Source: Anaeromyces robustus
Lineage: Eukaryota > Neocallimastigomycota > Neocallimastigomycetes > Neocallimastigales > Neocallimastigaceae
Direction of reading: 5' to 3'
Assembly: GCA_002104895.1 (NCBI GenBank)
Contig: MCFG01000199.1
Coordinates: 17,501 to 81,500, forward strand
Length of the DNA: 64,000 nt
How positions within the stretch are numbered: position 1 is the stretch's first letter; each line of letters begins with the position of its first letter. A program made the position numbers and the translations under genes. Shown here piece by piece: positions 13,757-26,000 of this stretch. The notes under the pieces are model-generated. The model was given only the letters and a program-made list of their open reading frames with translations, did no database searches and was not told where the DNA came from.

Positions 13757-15102
13757 AAAAAATAAATAAGAAATAAAAAAAATAAAAAAAAAAAAAAGAT
13801 CTAAATAAATATAATAAAAATTCATGTATATTTTTATTAAAATATATATAAATTTATAAATATTATATTATATAAATAGTAAATAATATTATATATATAT
13901 TTATATAGTAAATATATATTAATGATGTAAACAATAATTTTGATAATTTTTTTTCAATAATAAAAAATATATAAAATAAAATCTTTAAAATTAAACAAAT
14001 ATACATTTTTATTTTTATTAATATATAAAATAAAATAGAAATAAAAGAAAAAAAAATTTAAAATATAATATAATATAATATAATATAATGTAATAATAAA
14101 AAATAAAAAAATTGTAATTAGATAAATAAAAAATATAATAAAAAATTATATAAATAAAAAAAAATAATTAATTTTAATTCTTTATTTAAAAAAAAAAAAA
14201 AAATTTATAATTATTTAATACATTGTAAATGATATTCATTTATATGATTATGAATAAAAATATATAATTGTTGATAAAAGAAATAAAATAAAATATAGTT
14301 AATAATAGATTTGTAATATAATGGATGTTCATCTTTACTAATCCAATCTCTTAAAAACCTAATAACTTTAAGATATATTAAAATTTAGTATTAATTTTAT
14401 ATATATCTTAAAGCCTACATTTATTACTTCCATTAACCCATTTATATTAATAAACTATAATTATAATTAATTAAAAGATTATTTAGGAATGAGTATTAAT
14501 ATTATATAAAAATTTAATAAATTACTACATAATTCAATGTAGTTTAGTAATATAAATTTATATATAAACACATGATAAGCATGATATTAACGGCATTATT
14601 TAATTGGATTAAAAAAAAAAGATATTTAAAAAAATAAAAAAAAAAAAAAAAAAAAAAAAAGGGAATTTAATTTATTTTTAACAATCAAGAAAAATAAATA
14701 TTATTAAAGTTAAAATATTATTGTGTAACTTAAAATTTATTGAATAAAAAGATCTAAAAAAATTAAAAAAAAAAAAAATAATAATAATAATAATATAAAA
14801 AAATAAAATCAAATTTAAAATAATATTGTTTTAATTTTATCTTTGGTTTAATTATTTTATTATATAATATTACATTATTATTGTTTATTTATTAAAATTA
14901 ATAATAAATTATTTTATATAATATTATTTACTATATTATTTATTATTTATTAACAATAATTAAACTATTGTTATTGTCAATATTATAATAATTGTTACTA
15001 TATTAAATAACCCTTATAAATTTATTAAAAGATATTTTTAAGGCTTTTTTTTTTTTTTATTGATTATAATCCACACATTTTATATTAATAAAAAGGAGTC
15101 AA

Positions 15103-15142
<40 letters not shown>

Positions 15143-15475
15143 GTTAAAATAAAATAAAAATATAAAAAATTAAAAATTAAAAAATATATATAAACAATAA
15201 AAAAATATAAAAAAAATAAAAAAAATACAAAAATATATTAAAAAAAAATAAAAAAATAAAAATTAAAAAAAAAATAAAAAAATAAAATAAAATAAAATAA
15301 AATAAAATAAAATAAAATAAAAAATAAAAAAAAAAAATAAAATAAAAAATAAAAAATAATAAAATAAAAAATAAAAAAAAATAAAAAAAAATAAAAAAAA
15401 ATAAAAAAATTAAATAATAAATATTCATTCAAAAATTTATGATAATTAAATAATTTTTAAAAAAATAAAATAAAA
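13757..15475. other. AT-rich spacer between protease copies 2 and 3
   Basis: No gene is seen. A 13-bp perfect inverted repeat (CTTTAAGATATAT at 14366-14378 and its complement at 14401-14413) could form a hairpin with a 22-base loop. The last 350 bases are A-tracts and AAAAT/AAATA repeats that give artificial Phe/Tyr-rich open frames on the opposite strand. Confidence 0.5.
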
Positions 15476-17573
15476 ATGTTATCAAAATCTAATAAATCAT
15501 TTTTAATAATTTTATTATTTTTATTTAGTATTAATTAATGGTAAAACTATAAATAAAAATAATAAAAGGGAAAATTTAAATAATAATAAATATTATATTA
15601 TTACAATAAAAGATAGTTCAAAATATTCTTATATAATTCAACCAACAAAACAAGATGAAAATAAAAATAAATTAAAGAAAAAGGATATAATAGACAATGA
15701 TAAATTTAATCCAATTGATATAACCGATGTTGAAGATATAATTACAAGTGATGATTGTTATTCCGAAATAAATAATAAAAATTTAAATGATACTACACTT
15801 TGTAAAATAAATAAAAAATCAGTTATAAATAAAGAAGGTGAAATAGATATTAATAAATTAGAACAAAAATTAAAACCAAAACATGCTTTTATTTCAAAAC
15901 AATTAGAATTATTAGCAGAACTTATTATGGATAATATTGATTCCTATGAAAATGATGAAATGATTTCAAATGATATTCAAATTATGATTCGTAAACGTAA
16001 TATTATTAATTTAAAAGATATTATTGAAAATGAAACCTTTTCTAAAATACTAAAAAAAGTACTTGATGTTTTAGATGTTACTGTAATTCGTGCTTATCTT
16101 TCTGAAACAGTATATCATTTAATAAAAAATTTATCCGATGTTGTTGAAATTATCGAAGATATTAAAATTAATATTCCTAAACTTCCTCCTATACATAAAG
16201 AAAATGAAAATCAAAATTCTAATATAAATGAAATCATTGATAATAATAATATGAATAATAATGATAGTAATAATGATAATAATAATAATAATAATAATGA
16301 TATTGATAATGATAATAATGAAACTAATCAAAAAATTATGTATTATAATATAACTGAAATTCAAAAATCTACAAAATGGAAAGAGGTTTCTATTGAAGAA
16401 CATGCTGGAATCATTTATCCCTTATTTCTCAATCAAAAGTTAATATGAATTTTATTGATAGGTATGATGAAAATTATTATTATCCTTCTACCGCTGGTGA
16501 AGGTGTTGATATTTATATTGTTGATTCTGGTATAAATGTTAATCATAAAGATTTTGATACCACTTATCGTACAGTTTCATGTGATGCCTATGCGGATGAA
16601 TTTTATAATTTAGTTAAAACAACACGAAATGATACCAAATCAAAAATTTGTGGTGAAAATTATGAAAATTTTTATCATGGAATAGCTGTTGCTTCTGCTG
16701 CTGCAGGATCTATGAATGGTGTTGCAAAAAAGGCAAATATTCATATGGTAGAAGTTGGTGATTTTATTATTGATACTTTTATTTTATTAGATTTTATAGG
16801 AAAAAATGCTAAAAATCCTAATAAAACTATTATTAATATGTCATTTGGTGGATATTTTTATTCTAATGTTCTTGATAAATTAATAAATATATTAGTTAGA
16901 AAAGGTTTTATGTTAATTGCTGCAGCAGGTAATGATTATATTAATAGTTGTATTACTGATGCTAGATATTCTGATATTTTTGAAAGTATGGTAGATGATA
17001 AATTTTATCCATGTGCTTTTAATGATGTTATATGTGTTGGAGCATTAGAAAATACAGCTTCCATTTCTGGAATTTATGATTTGGTAAAACCTTATCCTAT
17101 AGCTGAATATAGTAATTATGGTAATTGTATTGATATTTTTGCACCGGGTACTGCTAATTTAGCTTCTTTCCCTGAACAACTTAATAATGATACTTACATA
17201 ATTTATAATGATATTAGTGAAATTTCTGGTACTTCATTTTCTTCTCCAATTGTTTCTGGTATTGCAGCATTATTAATATCAGAAAATCCAGATATTATAT
17301 TTGATCAATATACCTTAAAAAAAATGTTAATTGATCTTTCCATAAAAGATGTTGTTTCTGATATAGAGAAATTAGATTCTCCTAATCGTATGGCAAATAT
17401 TGGTAAAAAAATTGTTTATTCTTCTAATAATAAATATAATGAAAATAGTTGCGGTATAACTTCTGGTAATCGAAAATGTCCTAATAATTATTGTTGTTCT
17501 AAAGAAGGTATTTGTGGTCAAGAGGCATCTTATTGTGAAATTGATTGTCAAAGTGAATTTGGCATATGTTCCA

Positions 17574-17626
<53 letters not shown>

Positions 17627-18954
17627 CAATCATTTTCTGAAAAGGAATCAGAAATTTCATTAGAAACTAAAGAATTTTGGATTCATAATTATTGGACAAA
17701 TCTTTATCTTAAATATATACCAGAAAATCCAATAGAATCAAATATTCAATTAACCGCTTATGATGAAACGATTAGACAACATAATAAACTTCGTGATTAT
17801 AATTATAATTGGAATATAAATAGTCATGGTGGCAATAGTGGAATATATCAAAATTATTATGATGATACATGTATAAATATTAATAAAGAAAATAATATAA
17901 TTTATGCTGGAAATTGTACCAATCATACCATATTTAATATCTTTAGTGAATTTGATAGAAAAGATTTCATTCAACCTGAATCTTATCCAAATATGTGTTT
18001 AAATGGTGTTAAAAATGAATTTCATCCATTTGGTATTACATTAGTAACAGAAAGAAAAGTATACGAGTTATGATAGACAAATGTAATGAAAATGATAAAA
18101 CTCAACATTGGAGAATTAATAGTATTTCAAATTTCACTGTTGATGAATGGGAATTAATTCATAGTTCAATTGATGAAGCAGAAACTGAAACTATTGATGT
18201 TGATGATATAGAAATAGATATTATTGAAAATATTTATACTACAATGCAAACTGAAGAATATTCTAATGAAATTACAACTGATAGTAGTAATGAAATAGAA
18301 ACTGATGATATTATTCAAGATTTCCCTATTCCTACATCTATTATCTCTAATGAACATGATAATGATGATAATGTTATTGATAATAAAATACCAAAAAATA
18401 GTTTTAATGAAACCTTCAACCCTGAAGATAATTATACCAAATGTCATTCTCATGAATTTATTATTAGTAATGAAAAAATAGTTTGGATATATAATATAGA
18501 AAGAGAATTATGTATAGCTTTTAATGAAAAAGAATTCTATGATGAAGATTTCGAAAGAAGAACTGATAATTTAAATTCTCTTTATCTTAAAAAGTGTGAA
18601 AAGAATGATGATAGTCAACAATGGTTAATACCAGATAATAATTATGGATATTATATTAGTGTTAAAAATAATAAAAAAAGTTTTGTTTATACACCTAATA
18701 AAAAAATAGTAGCAGGATTATATGATGAATCTATTGAAATAGATAAATTAACCTATGTTAAAAACCTTTCATCCATTATTTCCTTTGAAGATAATCTTCT
18801 TAAAATTCATAATGAAAATGAAAATGAAAATGAAAATGAAAATGAAAATGAAAATGAAGATATGTGTTTAAGTATATCTGATAATCAAATAATTATCGTT
18901 CCATGTCTTCAAAATAATGATCATTGGAAATTAATTACTTATTCTCTTAATTAA
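15476..18954 (+). pseudogene. Subtilisin-like protease (S8)-CBM18-trefoil, copy 3, three frame lesions
   Basis: Third paralogue, colinear with copies 1 and 2 over its whole length. The ATG at 15476 opens a normal signal peptide (MLSKSNKSFLIILLFLF), but ATTAATTAATGG at 15528-15541 contains what looks like a 4-bp TTAA duplication that shifts frame and stops. The propeptide then reads in a second frame to 16448. A one-base loss near 16409 (GCTGGAATC against GCTGGTAATC) moves the S8 domain to a third frame. A one-base loss near 18058 (AAAAGTAT against AAAAGGTAT) shifts the trefoil region, which ends at 18954. Catalytic Asp (16523), His (16676) and Ser (17234) codons and all eight CBM18 cysteines (17450-17569) are kept, so the decay is recent or partly an assembly artefact. 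The inter-repeat insert is Glu/Asp/Thr-rich, and a Glu-Asn repeat lies near the end. Confidence 0.8.
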
Positions 18955-20076
18955 ATATTAAATTAATATTACTATTATATTTTTTTAAATAACAATTTCT
19001 TTTCTTTATTTTTAATTTTTTTTAATAAATATTAAATTTTATCTAAAAAAAATATTTATTAATATATATATAATTTTATAGACAATTAATAAAAGTTTTA
19101 TTATTTAATAAATTATAATATTTATATTATAAAAAATTAAAAAAAAAATTTTTTTTTAATTATTAATACTTTATCCGTTGTTATATATATATTATTTTAT
19201 ATATTTTATAGACAATAAAAGTTTTATTCTTTTTTTTTTTTTATTTAAAAAAAATTTAATTAATTATTAATACTTTATCCATGGTTTTATATATATATAA
19301 TCTTTAATACTTTATCCATGGTTTTATATTATTATTAATAACTTATCCATGGTTTTATTAACATTTTTATATATTTATTATATATTATTTTAATATATTT
19401 ATATATTAATAATTTGAATTTAACCATTAGTTTCCAATTAGGAATATTCTCCTTAGCTTATCTTAGTTTTTTACTTTGGTACCATAAAAGTTATTTAATG
19501 TCTATTGAATATTTTTATTGTGGACAATATAATTTAATTTAATTTAATACAATATAATATAATATAATATAATATAATATAATATAATATATATTAGATC
19601 TATGATTATACATTTATGATATACATAATATATTATAATATATTATAATATATTATATTTATTATATTATATTATATTATATTATATATAATTTATTACA
19701 TATATATTATTATAAATTTAAAATATAAATTAATAAATATAAAAATAGTTTTTTTTTTTTTTTTTTTATACCTTTCTTTTTCTACTTTTATAAAAACTTA
19801 TTTTATATATATAATGTATTAATAATATATACTATTAATATATATTCATTCAATATGAATAAATAAATAATTTAATTTTCATATATTTAAAACATTTAAT
19901 ATTTTAAATTAAATTTTTTTTTTTTTTTTCAAATTTTAAATTTTTAAAATATTTAATCATTTAGCCTCTTTTAATAATATATCATTTTTTATTATATTTA
20001 TAAAATTGTTACACAATATATAAACATGAAAATCGATTATCCATATAAATTTATTATGCTTTATATTTTATTATTA

Positions 20077-20116
<40 letters not shown>

Positions 20117-20457
20117 ATTATTATTATTTATTATTATTCATTATTATTATTTTTTTTCATTATTTATTATTTATTATTTATTTATATATTTATTAAAAGT
20201 AAATAGATTGACTCCACAGTTTTTTTTTGTATAATAGATACAATAGTAACTATTTTGTTGGTGTTAATGAAGAATGAAGATTTCAAGAAAATTAATTTCT
20301 TTTTGCTAATGCCTCAAGAATGAATATGCAATATTATTATTATATGAAAGATACTATAAAAATTATGATAGACATTATACATTATCATTGTTAGATATAT
20401 CTCTAACTATTTCCTACAGAATAATACGTTCTTACATTCTATATATACATCGCTAAA
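18955..20457. other. AT-rich spacer with diverged short repeats
   Basis: No gene is seen. Four copies of an ACTTATCC(A)TGGTTTTAT-like word lie at about 19163, 19266, 19302 and 19333, and the phrase TTTATAGACAAT...AAAAGTTTTATT occurs near 19074 and 19208. This suggests a duplicated unit of about 130 bp. From 20200 the composition becomes more mixed on approaching the transposon-like element. Confidence 0.45.
20449..20457. repeat. Left target-site duplication (ATCGCTAAA)
   Basis: Direct repeat matching 21020-21028 and abutting the left inverted-repeat end of the MITE-like element. Confidence 0.6.
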
Positions 20458-21019
20458 GGGAAGTGTGCATTTCGGCAATGTATTTCGTAAATGTATCGCG
20501 CATTAAAATAACGTATTATTTAAATGTATTATATTGTGGCTTATAAATTAAATAAATAAAAAATTTATTATATTATTAAAATCAATATTTTATTTATTAT
20601 TGATTTATGAAACCAATTTATTAGTGGTATCTTCTTTTTATTAATATTTCTTTTTTTTTTTATTTAACTTATGAAATAAATAAAATATTATGTGAAATTT
20701 AAAATTTATATTTATAATTCTTTAAATTATGAAATAAAAAAAATATTAAGTGAAATTTAAAATTTATATTTATAATTCTTTAAATTATGAAATAAATAAA
20801 ATATTAAGTGAAATTTAAAATTTATATTTATAATTCTTTAAATTATGAAATAAATAAGAAATGTTTTAATATACAAGTACTAGTATATAAACTCTCTTAA
20901 AAAATTTTTATATAAATGTGGCGTCAAAAATATTTATATAAATTTAAAATATGAAATGTGGCGTAAAGGACCTGTCAATGCAAAAAATTTCATGTACATT
21001 GCCGAAATGCTACACTCAG
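20458..21019. mobile_element. MITE-like element with terminal inverted repeats and 9-bp target duplication
   Basis: The 16-base word GCATTTCGGCAATGTA at 20467-20482 recurs exactly as its reverse complement at 20995-21010. Outward of it both ends read AGTGT (with one extra A on the right), so the inverted repeat is about 21-25 bp. Immediately outside lies ATCGCTAAA on both sides (20449-20457 and 21020-21028) in the same orientation, as expected of a target-site duplication. The interior is about 560 bp, has no coding capacity, and contains a 58-bp tandem repeat. A 9-bp duplication fits Mutator-like (MULE) transposition, so this could be a non-autonomous MULE; family assignment is inference. 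Confidence 0.7.
20665..20868. repeat. 58-bp tandem repeat, about 3.4 copies
   Basis: ATGAAATAAA starts at 20671, 20729, 20787 and 20845, an exact 58-base spacing, and the units differ by only a few bases. The whole array lies inside the MITE-like element, so it probably arose within it after or before insertion. Confidence 0.85.
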
Positions 21020-21028
21020 ATCGCTAAA
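21020..21028. repeat. Right target-site duplication (ATCGCTAAA)
   Basis: Direct repeat matching 20449-20457 and abutting the right inverted-repeat end of the MITE-like element. Confidence 0.6.
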
Positions 21029-21655
21029 TACATGTAAATAATTGTTAAGTAAGATTTAATAAAAATGTGGTATAAAGTATGGTGGCTAAAACATAAAAAT
21101 ATAATTTCTTTAATATTATATTATATTAAATAATTTAATTCTTTAATTAAATAAATAAATAATAATAATAATAATTAATAATAAAATCATCCATTTAATA
21201 TATTATAGTTTTATTAAATACATTATTATATTTAAAGTGTATTCTATATATATTGAATTATATATAAATATAAAAAATATAAAAAAAAAAAAAAAAAAAC
21301 TCATTAAATATAACCTGTCATACATTTTAAATTAATAATATAAATACAATATTAAAAATATGTAATTAAATAAACAGTAATATTAGAATAAAAAATAATC
21401 ATATATAAACTAATAGATTTTTTTTTTTTTTAAATAAATGCAATTTTTCAAATAATAAATTTTATCAATTATTATTCAAATTTTAAACATTGAATTTTTT
21501 AAATATTTATTTTTTTATTCCTATATTTTTGTTTTGTTTTTAATTTGAATAAATATTTATAGAAATACATAATAGAAATTACTTTAATATAATATAAATA
21601 TATACATATATAATTTACTTTTAACATTTTTGATAATAAATTAAGATAAAAAAAA
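21029..21655. other. AT-rich spacer upstream of the mucin-like gene
   Basis: About 630 bp with no coding signal. It presumably holds the promoter of the gene at 21656; no defined motif can be supported. Confidence 0.45.
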
Positions 21656-22994
21656 ATGGGATCATTGCGATATTTTTTAATATTATTTATATTTATAACA
21701 CTCCAAATTAGCCTTGTTAAAAGTGCTACAGAACTAGAATATGTAGAAGAAGGTGTTTTAAGAAAAGATGGTGAATGTAATATAATATTTACTAATTTTG
21801 GTATGAGTAACAAAATAAAAAATTTAAAAATTACTAAAGTTCCAAATGAAGATGGTGAAACATTTAATTTAATTATAGAAGGATTAGTTAATGGTAATCA
21901 AGGTCCAAATATGAAAACATATAAAGATCCAAATGTTTTAGTTCAATATATTAAAATTACTCAAGGTGACAATGAAATAAATGATTCTTCTATATCAAAC
22001 ATAAATGTCACTTCAGGTTTAATGAATTTAACAATTAATAATTTAACATCTTGTGATAATCTTATGATTAAACAAACATTTGTTGAAGAAACTATAACAG
22101 TAGCTAATAGATTATATTATGAAAATGAAATACCTACTTCTATTAATCATGCTTTTGATTCCAATAAATTTGGACCTTCATACGATTATCCTTTTAAAAG
22201 AATTCATTGGAAAATAAATGAAGGATTAGATGATTTAAGAAAAACATGTGGTATTTATATATATTTTGATTCAATGCACCCATCTAATAATAGACATTGG
22301 CAATATTACCTTTCCGTTGAAAATGTTAATACTAAAGAATGTACCGTTTTAGAATTCTTTGAAGTAGTTAAAAGAAATTTTATAGATTATGAATATACGG
22401 AAGAACTTTTAGGTCCAAATTATGTAGGATATGTTTTAAAAAGAGAAGGTCATGTAGAAGAACATTTAGATGGTGTTATTATTGATAATAAATATATAAT
22501 TGAAATGTATCAAAAAAATTGTGATAAACAATTTGAAGATCAAACTATTTGTACTATTACTTCACAAGAACAACTGTCATTTACAACATTTACAGAAAGA
22601 TTACTTACTGAATGTTTAAATATTGAAGAAAATCCAGAAGATATATCATGGTCAATTAATAATAAAATTGCAACGGCAATATTAAAAAATCAAGTATTAA
22701 CCATAACAGATGTAAATAAGGCTAAAGACAAAAGAGGTTCCTTACCAAATAATATTGATGGAAATATTATTTATAAAGAATTCAGTGAAAGTACAACAAC
22801 ACCTATTGCTCGTTTTGTTATATCTTTTGATTGTAAAGATGGTACTTTTTTAAACGATGTTTGTAGATGTGAAGGTATGTTATATCTTTCTAAATAATAA
22901 TTTATTAATTATAAATATTATCAAAATTTATATAGTAATATAATTAATATAATATATTTAATTACATAATATAATTTATTTTACAAAATAAAAC

Positions 22995-23045
<51 letters not shown>

Positions 23046-26000
23046 GAATGTTCAGAAAGTTGCTCAAAATGTGATGATAGTAAATACCTGTACTGAATGT
23101 AAAGAAAATAGTATACTTATTGATGGTGAATGTATATGTATTGATGGTTATACTTATGATGATAATGGTAATTGCGAACCAGTTGAAACAACTATAGATC
23201 CAATTATTGAACCAACCATTGAACCAACTATTGATCCAACTATTGATCCAACTATTGATCCAACTATTGATCCAACTATTGATCCAACTATTGATCCAAC
23301 TATTGATCCAACTATTGATCCAACTATTGATCCAACTATTGATCCAACTATTGATCCAACTACTGAACCAGAACCAACTACTGAACCAGAACCAACTACT
23401 GAACCAGAACCAACTACTGAACCAACTACTGAACCAACTACTGAACCAACTACTGAACCAACTACTGAACCAACTACTGAACCAACTACTGAACCAACTA
23501 CTGAACCAACTACTGAATCATTAACTGAATCAACAACTGATATTACTACTTCAGATAAGGGCTTTAGCTCAATTGAATCTATTTCAACTGAAACTACTGA
23601 ATTTACTACTACAACTGAACAAACTACTACTGAACAAACTACTAGTGAACAAACTATTAGTGAACCAACTACTACTGAACAAACTACTACTGAATCAACT
23701 ACTGAATCAACTACTGAATCAACAACTGATTTAACAACTGAATCAACTACTAGTGAATCAACTACTGAATCAACTACTGATTTAACAACTGAATCAACAA
23801 CTGAATCAACTACTACTGAATCAACTACTGAATCAACTACTGATTTAACAACTGAACCAACTACTACTGAATCAACTACTGAATCAACCACTGATTTAAC
23901 AACTGAACCAACTACTACTGAATCAACTACTGAATCAACTACTGATTTAACAACTGAATCAACAACTGATTTAACAACTGAATCAACAACTGAATCAACT
24001 ACTACTGAATCAACTACTGAATCAACTACTGAATCAACAACTGATTTAACAACTGAATCAACAACTGAATCAACTACTACTGAATCAACTACTGAATCAA
24101 CTACTGAATCAACTACTGATTTAACAACTGAATCAACTACTGAATCAACTACTGATTTAACAACTGAACCAACTACTACTGAATCAACTACTGAATCAAC
24201 TACTGAATCAACTACTGATTTAACAACTGAACCAACTACTACTGAATCAACAACTGAATCAACTACTGAACAAACCACTACTGAATCAACTCCTGAACCA
24301 ACTACTACTGAATCAACTACAACTGATATTACTACCTCAGATAAAGACTTTAGCTCAACTGAGTCACTTTCCACCGAAACTACTGAACTTACTACTACAA
24401 CCGAACAAACTACTAGTGAACAAACTACTACTGAACAAACTACTACTGAACCAACAACTGAACCAACTACTACTGAAAAAACTACTACTGAACCAACAAC
24501 TGAATCAACAACTACTGAACAAATTAATACTGAATCAACTACAACTGATATTACTACCTCAGATAAAGACTTTAGCTCAACTGAATCACTTTTCACCGAA
24601 ACTACTGAACTTACTACTACTTCTACAACCGAACAAACTACTAGTGAACAAACTACTACTGAATCAACTACGGAACCAACAACTGAACCAACTACTACTG
24701 AACCAACTACTACTGAATCAACCACTGAACAAACTACTAAACAAACTACTACTGAATCAACCACTGAACAAACTACTAAACAAACTACTACTGAACCAAC
24801 TACTACTGAACCAACTACTACTGAACCAACTACTGAACAAACTACTACTGAATCAACAACAATTGAATCAACTACAACTGATATTACTACTTCAGATAAA
24901 GACTTTAGCTCAACTGAATCACTTTCCACTGAAACTACTGAACTTACTACTACAACCGAACAAACTACTAGTGAACAAACTACAACTGAATCAACTACGG
25001 AACCAACTACTACTGAACCAACTACTGAACAAACTAATACTGAATCAACAACAATTGAATCAACTACAACTGATATTACTACCGAACAAACTACTGAACC
25101 AATTTCCACTGAAACTACTGAATTTACCACTACAACCGAACAAATTACTACTGAACCAACAACTGAATCAACAACTGAATCAACAATTGAACCAACTACT
25201 ATCGAACAAACTACTACGGAGCCAACAACTGAATTAACAACTGAATTAACTACTGGATCAACAACTAAACCATCAACTGAATCAACAACTGATATTACTA
25301 CCTCAGATAAGAACTTTAGCTCAATTGAATCTATTTCAACTGAAACTACTGAATTTACTACTACTACCGAACAAACTACCAGCGAACAAACTACCGAATC
25401 AACTACCGAACCAATTACAACTGAATCAACTACTGAACCAACTACTACCGAACAAACTACTAAACAAACTACTAATGAATCAACTACAACTGATATTACT
25501 ACCTCAGATAAAGACTTTAGCTCAACTGAATCACTTTCCACTGAAACTACTGAACTTACTACTTCAACCGAACAAACTACTATTGAACCAACAATTGAAC
25601 AAACTACTACTGAATCAACTATTGAACCAACAACTGAACCAATTACTACTGAACCAACTACTGAACTACCTACTGAACCAACTACTACTAAACAAACTAT
25701 TGAATCAACTACTGAACAAACTACTGAACAAACTACTGAACCAACTACTGAACAAACTACAACTAATATTACTACCTTAGATAAAGACTTTAGCTCAGCT
25801 GAATCACTTTCTACTGAAACTACTGAATTTACTTCTACAACTGAACAAATTACTGAACAAACTACTACTGAATCATCTATCAAACAAACTACTTCTGAAC
25901 AAATTACTACTGAACTATTTAATGAACAAACTACTGAAACAATAATTGAAACAACAACAACTGAACCAAATACTGAACAAGAAACTAATACTTCAACTAA

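Noticed and set aside
15093-15101. GGAGTCAAT near 15093 and ATTGACTCC near 20206 as ends of an element enclosing protease copy 3
   Set aside because: Only 9 bp match, no target duplication is seen, and a related word also occurs near 29551.
15177-15432. Phe/Tyr/Leu-rich minus-strand frames resembling membrane helices
   Set aside because: They come from A-tract spacer DNA and show no start context or conserved residue.
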